64,000 nucleotides of DNA. Origin: Moniliella sp. 'wahieum'. Taxonomy: Eukaryota > Basidiomycota > Moniliellomycetes > Moniliellales > Moniliellaceae. The position numbers and the translations under genes are program-made. The notes beneath the pieces are model-generated. The model searched no databases. It was given only the letters and a program-made list of their open reading frames with translations, and was not told the origin of the DNA. Positions 35,357 to 47,500 of this stretch are shown here, in pieces (within the stretch, counting starts at the first letter, position 1; each line of letters starts with the position of its first letter). Location of the stretch: contig RSEE01000040.1 of NCBI GenBank assembly GCA_003971905.1, positions 372,001 to 436,000 of the forward strand, given 5' to 3'.

Positions 35357-37430
35357 GGAGGGCGGCAGCAAGGGAGAGGGTGGTGGCGGCGGACGCGGGG
35401 GTTGGCCGCTGCAAGCGAGCGTCCTAGCTTGCCGGCGGCCATGTCTACATACTAAGACCGCCCTGATCGACTGACCTACCGTGGTTGCCCAGTGCCCATC
35501 CCACATCACATCACCGGTCACCTGGCCCTCCCACCCACGGTGATCGACGATATGATCTCGATGACCATCTCATCAACCAGATCTGGATCCGTCGCACAAT
35601 ACTGCATCAAAATGCATGAATATCGATGGCCATACCAGTCTGGCTCCCCGCCCTCCTTCGGGCTCTCGCCAATCAAAAGCACGGGCGCACTCCCCGCCAC
35701 GTGTGGTCCATGCTGCGCGTCCTTCCCACGCCCTTTCCCCCCCAGTCTCCGACGTCCAGCAGGAAAATATGAAGGTGTGTGGATTTTGCGGACCTCTGCA
35801 CAATGATGCCTTCCAGTCCCTGGCACTTGACACAAAAAGATCTCTGGCTAGATTAGTATATTAGTTGTCTACACCTTCTTAGGGAACAAACGGAGACTAT
35901 AGTGGGCAAGACATCATCGACAGTCCAGAGTGGGTACGCGGTAATTTGTTGAAAGAGAACTGAAGATGAGTTGCGTGTTGCGCAGGAATGCCGATGGTAT
36001 GAATTCTGTACGGCTTTTCGCGCACGGATGCAGTGTACATACAAACATCCGCCATCCCCCCATACTCACCAACCATATCATTGACAGTGCTTATGGCTGG
36101 GGCAAAGAAACGCTCCGTCTAAACCGCGACCCGCTCATCCGGCATGTGTTGCTTGTTGGCGTCTCTCGGAATTGCCCAAATCTATGAGAGCATGGAAGGT
36201 CCACTCACGGGAGTTCGTCCTTTTCTGTTCGGAGGTGAATCCGAACGTGATGCTGGGGACAGGGTGAAACCTATTAGTATACTCCGCGGTAGAAGAAGCG
36301 TCGATTTGTGTGGAAAGGCTGTGTATAGACACGGACTTGGGGATATGTGGCAGCGTGCCTATGAGCAATCCTACTCGGAAAAAGATATGGGGAAGACAAG
36401 CCCATTCGGAGAATGAGCGTTTGAAGAAGGCACCAATGTAGGTCTTTGTTGTGGATTAGGGATAGAGGTGGACCACAAAATGACGAACTCGAGAGGACGA
36501 GGAAAGCCAACAAGGGAGTCAACCTTCCGGAAGGTGTGGTAAACATGGTGTGGCACGTCAGATCAGGAGAAGATGACCACTCATGGAGAACACAGGGAGA
36601 ACGAGTGCTGTTTAATTCGCAGGTTGAGACAAAGCAGTAAACGCGCCTAATGCCACGAATGCACTCCAGACTCATTCTTTCCTCTGACCACGACACGACA
36701 CTAGGGTACGACACAAGTACAACGCCATTCGAAAAAAAGACAGCCATCAAAAGGGTTGATCACTATATAAAAGAAGCCTCTGCCAAAGAGTTTTACTACT
36801 GGAGATGGGTTTTCTCACTCTCATATTGCATGTCCACCACCACGCTCACCCGTAAGCAAAATTTGCGCTACATCCAAACATTTGGAAGGAAAAGACGGAA
36901 GCCAAAGAGAGGCCGTTGGCTTCTTGAGATCAGTGTCGAGAAGCTATTATAGCAAACCCTGAGCGAGCGAGTCGGTTTCGCGAAGTGATATGTATCCCCC
37001 TACAGCTTCAAATGCTAAGAGGATACAGCGATGCTATGTGTGATGAGAAAACTGGAGTCCAGGTGGCCTTCGAGAGCCCGATGCAAACGCACTAGCAGTG
37101 ATGGTCGAGGAGGAGGAGGAGGAGGTATATGCCAACCAACCACAGTATAGAGAGACTTCCTGGTGCGGAACGTTGCCATGCACGTGGCATGTGAAGGGAT
37201 ATTTAGCCAAGCCACGGTCGCGCGCGCGCCGCAGCCCCCTTTTCCTCTCTCACTCTCCCGCATCATGTCATATAGACCATCTCCCTTTTCCTCGCCACAC
37301 CACCCTCCCTTCCCTGTCTGTTTCGCTCGACCTGGATAGTTGAATCACTATACTCCCTGACCGATCTTCCTAGAGGCTAGGTGTGTCGACGATTCCTTTT
37401 CTGTGTCGCCACAGGAACAAGGAAATGACA

Positions 37431-37530
37431 AAAAATCAATTAGAGGAAACAGCGAGCACCTAGGCCCGAGGCCTGAGGCCTACTAAGGAGGGACTGAAGG
37501 TTCCTCTTTTTGGCCAATAAACGCACTGTG
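37431..37530. repeat. Dispersed repeat family with GGAGGGACTGAAG, copy 1
   Basis: Shares the words GAGGCCT, GGAGGGACTGAAGG and TTGGCCAA, in this order, with segments at 54640-54740 and 60160-60240. It may be a fragment of a long terminal repeat. Confidence 0.55.
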
Positions 37531-37555
37531 GCTCAGAGCTCACCGTGAGCGACGG

Positions 37556-37583
37556 TCACTAGTCACTAGTCACCGGTCACCGG
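37556..37583. repeat. TSA-N4 heptad run (CTAG, CTAG, CCGG, CCGG)
   Basis: Four phased TCA units with perfectly palindromic cores; the core switches from CTAG to CCGG halfway. Confidence 0.92.
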
Positions 37584-37919
37584 GCTCACCAATTGCAAAG
37601 TGCGAGCAGAGCGTCTAAAAAAGGTGACCACACCAACATTGGCTTTTCCAAAGCAAAAGTGCCTTCAGTCACTATTAGTAACTAGTAAGGGCCGCGAGGC
37701 CAAGAATAGCGAGCTCGGAATACGCGGCCTCAGATCCCCTGCCCCCATACCCGACATCCAGAGCTAAAAAGACAGTAGCCAATGGAAATGGTGTGGTCGA
37801 TGGAAGAGGGAGGGGCATCGTGGCAGGAAGCTAATGGAGTACCGTGGTAATTGATAATCGGAGGCATTTCTGGACGAAGCTCGGGGGGGGTGGGGCGGCG
37901 AAGCAATCGAATTTACATG

Positions 37920-38530
37920 AACAGGCCTGAGCCTCAGGAGCCCAACCCACCGTGCGTCAGCAGTTCCTCAGCAGTGCCTCAGCCGACCTCAGCGCCTCAG
38001 CAGGCCTCAGCGTGGATGACGAGATGACGTGGAAGGCGCTGGAGCTTGAAGCCCTGTGGCGCTCAAGCTCTGCAGCCGAAAAGCCTCATTTCCGGTGTGG
38101 GGACCCGCGGGGCGCGCATGCACGGAGGCCGCGGAGGTGTGCGACCGGTGACCGGGGACGGTGACCGCGCTGGCGGCGCCGCAAAGCGGCCAGGGCAACA
38201 TGTGTCCCTGGTCCGCGGAGTGCGGAGTGGATAGAGTGGGATCGCGGCCCTATTGGGTTTGCTCAACGTCCAGCGTTTCCAGTCAGCTGGAAAAAAGGAT
38301 CCCGCTGAAATGAAAGTGTTGCGCTTGCAGCCCAAGGCCACGGCCTAAAGCTTAAAGCCAAGAATGGCAAACGTTAAACGTTAAACGCGGCATGTGGCAT
38401 GCAACCCGAGTCGTGACTAGTGTTGAGTCACTAGTGACTAGAGTGACTAGTGCCTGCCTCGCATGAGTACCATCACATGCATCACATGCACCAGTACTCA
38501 GCCAGTACTCAGGGTGGGAATCTAGTGAGC
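37920..38530. repeat. TSA-N4 heptad-rich segment
   Basis: TCAGCNN-type units at 37930-38010, TTAAACG units at about 38370, and four TGACTAG/TCACTAG units with short spacers at about 38410-38450, then TCACATG and CAGTACT words to 38510. Confidence 0.7.
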
Positions 38531-38929
38531 AAGTGGTACTGAGGTACTGAGGCGGTGACGCACATGCCCACGGGGTGGCTGAGCGCCCAGGCTGAGCAAT
38601 GCGGTAACGGATTTCTTGCAACGCATCATGCTTTCCCACGTCACGTATCATGCATCAAAACCGATGATCATCGAATCATCCTGAAAGTTGCAGCTGTGCA
38701 AGTGCGGGCACCGGCACCTAGCACCTAATAGCACCCTTGTTGTTGAGCCTATGGTCTTTCCTGTGTGCCACCTGCGCCCGACAACGGGCTACAGGAACAG
38801 GAACCCCGCGCGGCAGGCCGTCCGCGTCCGCGGAGCTGGAGCCGGGCACAGAGGCAGTGTTGCTCGGACTGTTTCCACAGGTTCTGCAAAGTTTTCCCTG
38901 CCTGTTCTTCGAATTAGCTCTTAGAGCGA

Positions 38930-39780
38930 TGATCGATGTTCGATGATCATGATCATGATCGAGGATGCATTTTCGGTGGTCAGCCGGAGCAGACGGGGGT
39001 ACCGGCGTTAAGCTGGTGGACGGCGCCAACTGCGTCGGTAGATTTAAAACCGGTCCGCGGCTCCCCATAGGATGAGTGTCGGGGCACCAGCGACAAAGAC
39101 CCCCGGATAAACCGTGGGCATGGGGGGCGTGTCCTGGCAGGCCCTGGTGGTTTGACTTCTAGCAGGCCAGGCAGCGCTCTGCAGCGCCCCTGCCGGCCGG
39201 CGCGGCCTGGCTGGCGGTACTGGCTCGCTGGAGTTGGCAAGGACTAGCTAGCAGAGCTGCACCTGCTGTGGGACTGGCTAGGACAGGCTAGGAAAACTCC
39301 AGACTAAAAGTCACAGGAGTGACTAGCGACGGAGTACTGGGTACGTATACTGACCGGTGACCAGCGGCAGGCGGCCTCGGGCGTGACCGATACTGGGCCC
39401 TGAGCCTCAGGCTCAGGCCTGAGGCTGATCTCAGCGCGCTGGCCAGGCTCGGTGGGAGCAGCTCCAAGCGGGTCCCAGCACGCTTTACGGGAACCAGGGA
39501 CCGGTGGCCAGATCCAGGCGTCCGACGCCCCAGCGACAGGCGCTTACCTGTATCGATTAATATTCATCGATCATCGATCATTGCGATCATCGACCCTTCA
39601 ACGTGACGCCCACCACCTGCCCTCGGTAGTGCTGATACGCTGAGAGGCACATCATCGATCGCTGCTGACGGTGACATGGTGACATGGGATCTATGATCTG
39701 TGAGCCGTTGCGCGTGCTAGTGGCTAGTTACTAGTTACTCGTTACCTCTGTTACTAGTTCGTTACTCGTGCTGGTCGTGC
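38930..39780. repeat. TSA-N4 heptad-rich segment
   Basis: TGATCGA and TGATCA units at 38930-38965, TGAGCC/TCAGGC/TCAGGCC/TGAGGC at 39400-39435, TCATCGA-type units at 39560-39590, and TTACTAG, TTACTCG, TTACC at about 39725-39750. Confidence 0.7.
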
Positions 39781-40124
39781 GCCTCTGAAAATTGGTCCGA
39801 CCCGCGGGTATCGTCGGGGTTACCCATTGGAACCAGGCTGGAGCTGGATGGACAGCACCCAGGTACTAGCAGCCCTTGCCTTTCGTTCACTTAGATCTCG
39901 GACGTATCGCGTAACACTCGAACGGCACTCACCCATTCCTTGTCCCGCCCTCCGCCCACCGTCCAATCCCCTTCCTTTTGCACGCCCCCAGCACACCCTC
40001 TCTCTCTCCCCCACCATCTCTCCCCTGCCTTTACTCTGCCTTCAGCGGCTGATCTACCTTTGCCGTCGGCCCTGCCCTGTCTGCGTCCCGTCCCCCATCT
40101 GCCTTGGCCCCCTCACCTTCAGCC

Positions 40125-42013
40125 ATGGTGTTTGACGAGCAGAACCCCGACCGGCACAGCTCGTCGGTCACCATCTCCGACCACCCTGACGACCATCCCG
40201 ACCTCCCTAACGCCAAGCCAGTCGACACCCCCATTTCCCCTGTTGCCGACATTGAGAAGAACGGGGAACGGGCAGATAGCGAGGAACAACCCCAACCCGA
40301 TAATGGTGACGGCCCTATCATTGTTGGCTGGGAGGGCGAGGACGACCCAGAGAACCCACAAAACTGGTCCCGCACCTACCGATGGTACATTACCATTTTG
40401 TCCGGCTTTCTCGTCCTCAACTCTACCTTCACCTCGTCCGCCCCAATGGGACAGTGCCCTTTGTGATGAAAGGTTTGGATTTGGACGTGAGGTGGCCACC
40501 TTGACGATCTCCATATTTATCTGGTACGTCCGTGACCCGATCTCTCTCTCTTTGTACCCTGGTCCAATTGGCTAATCCAACGATAGTGGCTACGTTGTCG
40601 GCCCTCTCCTATGGGGCCCGTTGAGTGAGCGAGTAGGGAGGTACCCCACGTTTATGATTGCCTTGACTGGATATGCCGCATTCAATCTCGGATGTGCCCT
40701 CGCTCCCAACACCGCAGGGTCTTGTATTCCGCTTCTTGGCAGGCACATTTGCTTCTTCGCCTTTGACCAACAGTGGTGGTGTGATTGCAGACGTTTGGGA
40801 CGCAGGGACCCGTGGAACAGCCATGTCACTCTTCTCTCTGGCCCCTTTGCTGGTGCGTATCCCCCTTCCCTACACTCACTCACTCGCATTCCGCTACCGT
40901 ATTACCTCTGGGCTGTATTACTGACTTGGACCGACCCTACAGGACCTGCACTTGGCCCAGTAGTCTCCGGTGCCATTGCGGTGCGTGGGGTGGATTTCCG
41001 ATGGACGTATTGGACGTGCTTCTTCTTCTCGTGCGCTTGCTGGCTCGCCACCGCCTTCACAATCAAGGAAACCTATGCCCCCATCATTCTTGCTCGCAAG
41101 GCCAAGCGCATCCGCAAGGAAACCGGCGACGAGCGTTACGTTGCGCCCATCGAAATGATCAAGCTCGACGTCCGCGAAATGCTGAAGGCTACCTTGCTAA
41201 AACCTTTCATTATGCTTTTTAAGGAACCCATGCTTATGGCTGTCACTGTTTACACTAGGTACGCTCCTTTCTCCACTCTCCTGTTTCCTCTTCCCTTCCT
41301 AGACGCACAGTACACTAACATAAAGTCGGTCCAGCTTTGTTTACGGTGTTCTTTACCTCCTCTTCGAAGCGGTTCCCATTGAGTTTGAGACGCCCAAACC
41401 GAAAGGGCATGGATTTAACAGTCTTATTGGCGGACTTATGTTCATTCCTCTCTTTTGGGTGGCGTGATCGGCGTGCTCAGCTATGTGTTTATCGAGAACC
41501 CTCGATACGTGCGGTTGATGAAGGCCTCGCCCACCGGCACGGTCGCTCCTGAGCAACGCCTGGTTGTTGGCATCCTGGGCGGGGCTACCTTCTTCATTTC
41601 CTTTTTCTGGTACGCCTCCATCCTCCTTTCCCCTTGGCCGGTGTTGGAACCCTCACTAATACTGGAATTTTTAGGTTTGGGTTCACGTCCTACCCCTCCA
41701 TTTCCTACTGGAGTCCACTTATGTCTTTGGGTCTGTTGGGGTTCAGTATTCTCCTTCTGTTCCTCAGCATGTTAAGCTACGTGGTAGAGGCCTACCTCTT
41801 TGCCGCCGCTTCGGCATTGGCGTCCAACACGGTTGTCCGGTCTGCCGCCGGCGCCGGAATGCCGCTGTTTGCAACACAAATGTTTGAAGCGATGAATGTG
41901 CGATTTGCCAGCCTGTTGCTCGCTGTGTCGCTGTCCTCTTGGCTCCTATCCCGCTTGTGCTGTTCAAGTTTGGCTCCGCTCTGCGCGCCCGGTCGAGCTT
42001 TGCTCATGGGTAG
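40125..42013 (+). CDS. MFS transporter, DHA1 (polyamine/drug:H+ antiporter) type
   Basis: Twelve-helix plasma-membrane exporter. From ATG 40125 a hydrophilic acidic N-terminus leads to EDDPENPQNWSRTYRWYITI, the usual lead to helix 1 in fungal DHA1 proteins. Helix 2 region after an intron (about 40524-40585): GYVVGPLLWGPLSERVGRYP, with the motif-A-like LSERVGRYP. Helix 4-5: LVFRFLAGTFASSPLTNSGG, VIADVWDAGTRGTAMSLFSL, GPALGPVVSGAIAVRGVDFR WT (motif C-like GPALGP). The central loop has TYAPIILARKAKRIRKETGD. Later helices: LSYVFIENPRY, VGILGGATFFISFFW, LSYVVEAYLFAAASALASNT, RSAAGAGMPLFATQMFEAMN, and AVLLAPIPLVLFKFGSALRA, ending FAHG with TAG at 42011-42013. Introns also lie at about 40853-40940, 41258-41335 and 41609-41674. 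Several frame changes occur. Substrate unknown. Confidence 0.87.
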
Positions 42014-42577
42014 GGCCCCCACCCATATGCCTCCCCTTCCCCTTCACCTTTCGTTCCCTTTCCCTTTCCCTGTCCTTTCGTACCTTCATCCTCTCCTCAC
42101 GCTTTGCTTACCTGCTCCCGTGCCTTCCCTATCCACTTTTTCTTACTCCCGCCCCAGTCTGTCGGGGCATGTATACGGCACGCGATGGGAGCGTACGGAC
42201 TTCCGTGCCTCGCTCAAGCCAGGTTTTCCTCCACCACTTTTAGGCTTCACTTTTCCTTTCTTGGTTCGTGTCCGCATTTTCTGTACTCGACGCCCTTCTT
42301 CTCATCTCCTTGGCAGAGGGCCATACTGCATTTGCTTGTCCAGCGTACTCCCGCCCCTGATCACCTGGATAGCGAGCCAGCGGCGCTGGGTGCGTGGATA
42401 CCATGTGCGAAGCGAAGGGGCGTCCATGTTTTGAACTCAGGGTTTCCATATGGGACATTCTTTACGGCCATTTTCGGTCGTTTGGGGTGCGGCGGCGTGT
42501 GGTTTTGTTGCAGTAGCTGCATGTCGTTTTGTGTCCAGTATTGTGTTAGACTGTGATCCTGCAGCTGCTCTTATCCC
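42014..42577. other. 3' region of the MFS gene
   Basis: Open frames run through this stretch on the + strand (42104-42556), but they have no membrane segment or motif consistent with a transporter extension. I see no separate gene. Confidence 0.4.
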
Positions 42578-42867
42578 GGCTCGATAGCGTAGTGGTAACG
42601 CATCCCTGGCCAATAGGCGATGACATGGGTAATGATCCTGGTGACCCAGCGACGTCCTAAGTGCAGTTATGCTATGGCAGAGAGAAGACAGGAGCTGGTT
42701 GAACCCAGACTGAGGATCAGAAGAAGAAGAAGAAGAAAGGAGAGCGGCACTAGGCCAGGGGATAGGGATACTGGTGGTGCACGGATGAGTAAGATGGTCA
42801 GAAGTGCCGCGGAGGTGGCGGCCCATAGGACCCTGGTCAACAATGGGTTCGAATCCCATTCGAGTCT
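42578..42867 (+). tRNA. tRNA-like locus with widely separated halves
   Basis: GGCTCGA at 42578-42584 pairs over seven positions (one G-T) with TCGAGTC at 42860-42866. A D-arm/A-box-like TAGCGTAGTGGTAACGC follows the first half, and a perfect T arm with B box (ATGGG-TTCGAAT-CCCAT, 42843-42859) precedes the second. TTTT comes soon after (42872). The halves are about 215 nt further apart than in a normal tRNA. I could not fold a clear anticodon arm. It may be a tRNA gene with a very long intron or insertion, or a tRNA-derived pseudogene. Confidence 0.4.
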
Positions 42868-43472
42868 CTTCTTTTCCTCACTATTTCCCCGGGCTGTGCC
42901 TTCTCACATATTGTTCCAGACGGTTGCAGATCCGCAGAAGTTGTCTCTAACCCTCTACTCTTCCCGAGTCGCTTGTCGGGTTGAAATCACTAGCCATGGT
43001 GCATGTGACATGTGACTAGGCACGGTGGCTTAATACGGTGGCTGCTGGTTTGAGTCACAGGAAGTCAGAATCACATGTCGCATATCACAGCCCCTTTTCC
43101 TGCCCTGGATGCTCCCTGAAGCGCTGACGCGTGACGCGTGACGGACCCTCTGTATAGATCTGACGCGGGACGTAACCACTTAACGCCGAACGGGCAGCAC
43201 GTGACCATTTTTGCTGTGAGCATGTTAGATGCGTCGCCGAAAGCAGCGAAACGGAGCCTGACGCGGCCACGTGGGCGCAGCGGGAAAAAAAAGGCGCAAG
43301 CGGAAGTAGCGCGATACGACGCGACGCGACGCGGCTCGGTGACAGGTGTGCGCTCATCATGCATCATGCACCATGCATCATCCGCAAAGCTGCGTGGCGG
43401 GCTCTTCTCGCCCCCCACTTCTCCCATCGCCCTACTCCACCTCCACCTTTACCCCCCTAGTCCTACCCAAGC
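42868..43472. other. Region between the tRNA-like locus and RPA3
   Basis: No gene. Contains CATGTGACATGTGAC words at about 43000-43015, a TGACGCG pair at about 43126-43141 and the heptad run at 43357-43384, ending about 90 bp upstream of the RPA3 start. Confidence 0.5.
43357..43384. repeat. TSA-N4 heptad run (TGCA)
   Basis: Two TCATGCA units, one CCATGCA unit and a degenerate TCA unit, all in 7-bp phase. Confidence 0.85.
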
Positions 43473-43933
43473 ATGTCGGTCCCCCTGGTGAACTGCCTCG
43501 CTCTCGGAGCACGTGGGCCACACGGTACGGGTATGGGGCGTACTGCAGCGCGTGACGGGGGAGACGGCCTTGCTCCAAGCCGCTGACCAGGGCACGATTG
43601 AGGTCCACCTCAGTCCCGAGTCGATGTTGCCTCAGCTTGAAGCGGGCCAGGCAGTGGAGGTGATTGCGCGTGTGAGTGCGGATGGGAGGGTGGTGCGCGA
43701 ATTGAAAGGGGTGCCTTTGCCGAGTGAGCAGCCGTTGAGTACGTCCTCCGTTCTCTTCTATCGCATGCATCATGCGTTCCTCGTCTGCTTCGATGGGACT
43801 AACTCTTTTTTTCTCTCTCTTCCTGGTTTTTTACTTGTCCTGCGTGCATCGATAGATTGGAGCATGGTTGCAACGCCTCTCGAGTCGAGTTGCAGTACAA
43901 GTTCCGGCCCTCTTTGGCACGGAAACCGCTTAA
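43473..43933 (+). CDS. RFA3: Replication protein A small subunit (RPA14/RFA3 family)
   Basis: Smallest subunit of the single-strand-DNA-binding RPA trimer, an OB fold. From ATG 43473 (MSVPLVNCLAL), after an apparent one-base loss, the frame reads GHTVRVWGVLQRVTGETALL, QAADQGTIEVHLSPESML, QAVEVIARVSADGRVVRELK and GVPLPSEQPL: OB strands with the VG.TVR start and VEV...V opposite end typical of the Rep_fac-A_3 family. An intron (about 43739-43854, GTACGT...GATAG) leads to a short exon reading RVELQYKF and, after a second shift, LFGTETA with stop TAA at 43931-43933. The end resembles the VVEL...F..LF end of RPA14. About 110 aa, normal size. Confidence 0.77.
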
Positions 43934-44343
43934 GCCCGAGCCTGAGCTTCCCCAATCTCGGGAGGGGGAGCCTAGCGCAGTAAGCCCCTCAGCCCTCAGC
44001 GAGCAACGCGCCTTCCTCTCTCATGTTACATGTTACCGAGACCGGGGCTTCGTACCTTACTGCATACCACACACTCGCATACACGGTTGTACATATGTAG
44101 CAACAGGCCGGGTGCCCCATGCCCCCTCTCCTTTGCCTTGCGGGGAGGGCATACTGCCTTCGTTCAATGGGCCTCGGCAGCCTCAGGCTGTGCCAGCCTT
44201 CAAGCTGTCAGTAGGGCGGGGGCGTTGCTAGTCACTAGCCACTAGTCGTTGTTGGGATGAATGGTTGCCGTGGTAGCCGTCCCATTGCCACGTTGGGCGG
44301 CGCCGGCCATGTGCATGGCAGGGCGAATCTAGTACTGTCACAA
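43934..44343. other. Region between RPA3 and the copia element
   Basis: No gene seen. ACTAGTCACTAGCC words near 44230-44245 resemble degenerate heptads. Confidence 0.4.
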
Positions 44344-44502
44344 TGTCGGCCTCGCTACTACCACAGAATGTGAGCACTGAACGTCGTATTGACTAGAAGC
44401 TTCTGCGACTGACTCGTCCAGAAGACTGGTTGCGAGCTCGGAAGGAATGAAAGCTGACTCACGTGACTCAGGGTCCGCGCGGTCCTAGGACGGATGTCAA
44501 CA
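44344..44502 (-). repeat. 3' LTR of the copia element
   Basis: 159 bp, beginning TGTCGGCCTCGC and ending GATGTCAACA on the + strand. It matches 49247-49406 along its whole length. The pol reading frame runs into this LTR before it stops. Confidence 0.93.
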
Positions 44503-47500
44503 CCCCGCTGACCGGAGGGCCCAGTCATGTGGACTGGATCCATCTCCTCGACGCGGAGTTGAGCAAGATGGCTTGTCAGGGCGGGACGGCCGAGAGGCTT
44601 GGTGAGGACGTCCGCTGGGTTCCTTTCGCCGGGGATGTGTACAAGTATGGCCTCGCCCGAGTCCACGTGTTGCCGTACATTGTGGTACCGGATCTTCAGC
44701 TCTCGGAGCTTGCCGGTGCTGCCAAATTTGTGGGCGAGATCGACGACAGACTTATTGTCGCAATACCAATGAATGGGTGTACCCTCGCCGATGGCCCCAA
44801 GCTCGATCATGATGTTCTTGACATAGTTGGCGTCAACCAGTCCATCATATCCTGCCGTATATTCGGCGGCGGCGGTACTGGTAACGCTCTTCGGCTGAAG
44901 AATGGATCGCCACGACACCGGCACACCGTACACCATCAGTAGGCATCCAGATGTGGAGCGTGCCTGGATGGGATCTCCCGCCAAGTCGGAATCTGTATAC
45001 AGCGCAATGGCCGGTGCATCTGATGTTGGGGTCAACCTCAGGCCCTTTCCTCGAGTATGGTACAGGTAGCGAAGGAAGTCATCGACTGCTTGATGATGCT
45101 GCTGCGATGGGTCGGCAGCGGCTCTGCTGAGGGCCGTGATAGCGAAGAGGGAGTCAGGCCGGCCCATTCGTGCAGCCCACAGTCCCGATCCGATCTTCCC
45201 CTGATATGCCTTGCGCAAGGCTGGGAGGGATGGGGGTTCAGGGTCGGCACGGGGCGGTATCATCCGTACGGGATGTGGGAGAGTCCGGATCCACGGGGCT
45301 TTGATGTGGTGCTTTGCCACCACTTCCTCGATGAACTTTGGTTGGCTCAGGTACAGCTCCCCACCGATCCGATCGTATTGGCATCCCAGGTGGTAGTGAA
45401 GGGGACCGTTACCACGAACATCAATGTGTGTGTTTATCTCGGCCATAAACTCCTCGTACTTTTGGTGTGACTTGCATGCGAGGAGCAGATCGTCGGTGTG
45501 GACCGCCAGGAGGATCTGCTCACCCGGTGGTGCAGCGCGCACGAACAAGCAGGGCTCGGTCAAGCTTTGCGTGAAGCCGAGCTTGTCACGCAGCAGGTTC
45601 CGGATGTATCGTGCCCAGTTTGCTCCGCTCTGATGTAGCCCGTATAGACTCTTCTTGAGACGCCACACGCGACCACCCGCTTCGGGGAAGTAGGGGGGTG
45701 GGCGGATGTAGACTGCTTCTTCGAGGGGGGCGTTCAGGTACGCTGCATTGACGTCCGCCGAGAAGAGGCCAAACTTATACTTCTCGGCCAGCACGACGAG
45801 GGTCAGGATGGCAGGTGTGCGCACCGATGGTGCGAACGTCTGGCCCCAAGTCTCGGCCGATTGTTGGTGTCCGCCCGCGACAAAGCGCGCGCGGTGGCGC
45901 AGGAACCGGCCCTCGGCGTCCGTCTTTGTGGTGATGCGCCATAGTCCTATGAGGATTTGTGCACCCGGTGGTGGGTACGTAGCCTCGTAGGTGCCGTATC
46001 GCGCGAGTGTGGCCACCTCGTCGGCCATAGCCTGCTTGACCATGGCAAAGGAGGGGTGAGTCTCGAGACCCTTGAGCGTCTTGGGAGCGAGGGGTACGCC
46101 ATCCTTGGTGAGCTGAACCGTGTCCGGGTGGATGGGTGCGCTGAGAGCAGTCATGGCGGCGTATTCGGGAGGTTGAACTGTGTCGGCAAACGGGGGGGCG
46201 GATGTGTCAGGTAGGGGGCGGGCGATGCCGATCTCTGGTGCGGCGCAGTGGGGCGTGGCGGCTGCAGCACGAGCATGGTAGGTCGTGTCGGTGGGGTCGT
46301 CAGCGATTGGGAGTGTGTGCAGGTCGAGGGAGGTGGGGTGGTGCGCTGGCGGAGGGGGGGGGTAGCGGCGCGGAGGGGGGGTGGTGGTGGGAGCGGGTGT
46401 CTGGGGTGTGGCGGCGGTTCGGGGCATGGGTGCTGCCGCGGCTGGCGGAGTAGGGTTAGCGTCTTTTTCACTGTCGATTTTAATTTGAGGTGATTTGGAG
46501 ATGTCGGGTGGGAAGTGGTCGGGGTGGAGATGGGGGTAGATGGCGTTGCCCCATTTGTACGGTTTCGACCAGCGGTAGGTGAAGGTACCCAGGGATGGTT
46601 GGTATGTGGCGAAGAGCCATCCCTTTGATCCGCGCTGATGGTGGTATCCTACCAGCATACCTTCCTCTGCCCGCGCGCTGAGCTTGTGCTCGCGGCGTGA
46701 CTCGGGCAGATGGAGGTATGCAACGCGGCCAAAGGGTTGCATCGGTAACGAGTATGCGTGGCCTTTGTATCGCTCAAATCGCGATTTGTTGTCTTCCCCG
46801 GATGTTTTGAGTGGCATTTGGTTTTGGGTGAAGCACGCAGCGTGGAGGCTGTGTTCCCACCAGTCCGACGTCGGAAGACCTGTACCCAAGAGCAACTGCC
46901 TTGCACGAGTCGTTATGGTTCGGATGGCACGCTCAGCCACACCGTTGCTAGCACTCTGCCCCGGGATTGTCCGTTCTGACGTGATGCCTTGCTCGTCCAG
47001 AAAAGGTTGCAGTGCGCTTGTCAATTCGGGGGCGTTGTCCGTGCGCAAAGTCCGCAGCAGTCTGTCCGGGCCGTAGCGTTGCTCCCGCAATATGAGGTTC
47101 CGCAGTTCCTTCGTTGCAGCGCCCTTTGTCGGGATCGCTGTGGTGAAGACGTACCGCGTGAAGTCATCAACGGCGACGAGGGCGTATCCGTGCCCCATGC
47201 CGGTTACCCGGGGGAGGTCTACTACGTCGACGTGGAGGACCTCGAAAGGTCTTTTGGATCGGAGGCGGTCCCGGCTCGGATGGGGCGATGCTGTCGCTAG
47301 TGCCACCGCGCATGTTGGGCAATCCCACTCTGAACGACAGAGGGAGATATGCTTGGCTGTGACGCGGAGGCCTGCGGTTTCCGATCGTGTAAGCCAGGGG
47401 AGGAGGTCGATGGCTGCGTGGTTCCAGCGTTTGTGGGCTTTAGAGACGTGGTCCAGGGCCAGGGATGCTGCGAGGGAGTTTGGGGTTGAGGGTGGGTCGG

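Larger units (their letters stand above)
35357..40124. other. Gene-poor island between ferric reductase and MFS transporter
   Basis: About 4.8 kb without a gene I can support. A minus-strand frame at 35835-35518 ends with ATDPDLVDEMVIEIISSITV and is protein-like but unrecognised. 36000-36960 has longer open frames on both strands without motifs. From 37430 on, the DNA carries a copy of a dispersed repeat, then many TSA-N4 heptads up to about 39780. Confidence 0.5.

Noticed and set aside
41634-42434. Open frame that extends the MFS gene past its stop
   Set aside because: The part beyond 42013 has no membrane helices of the family. The transporter frame ends naturally at FAHG.
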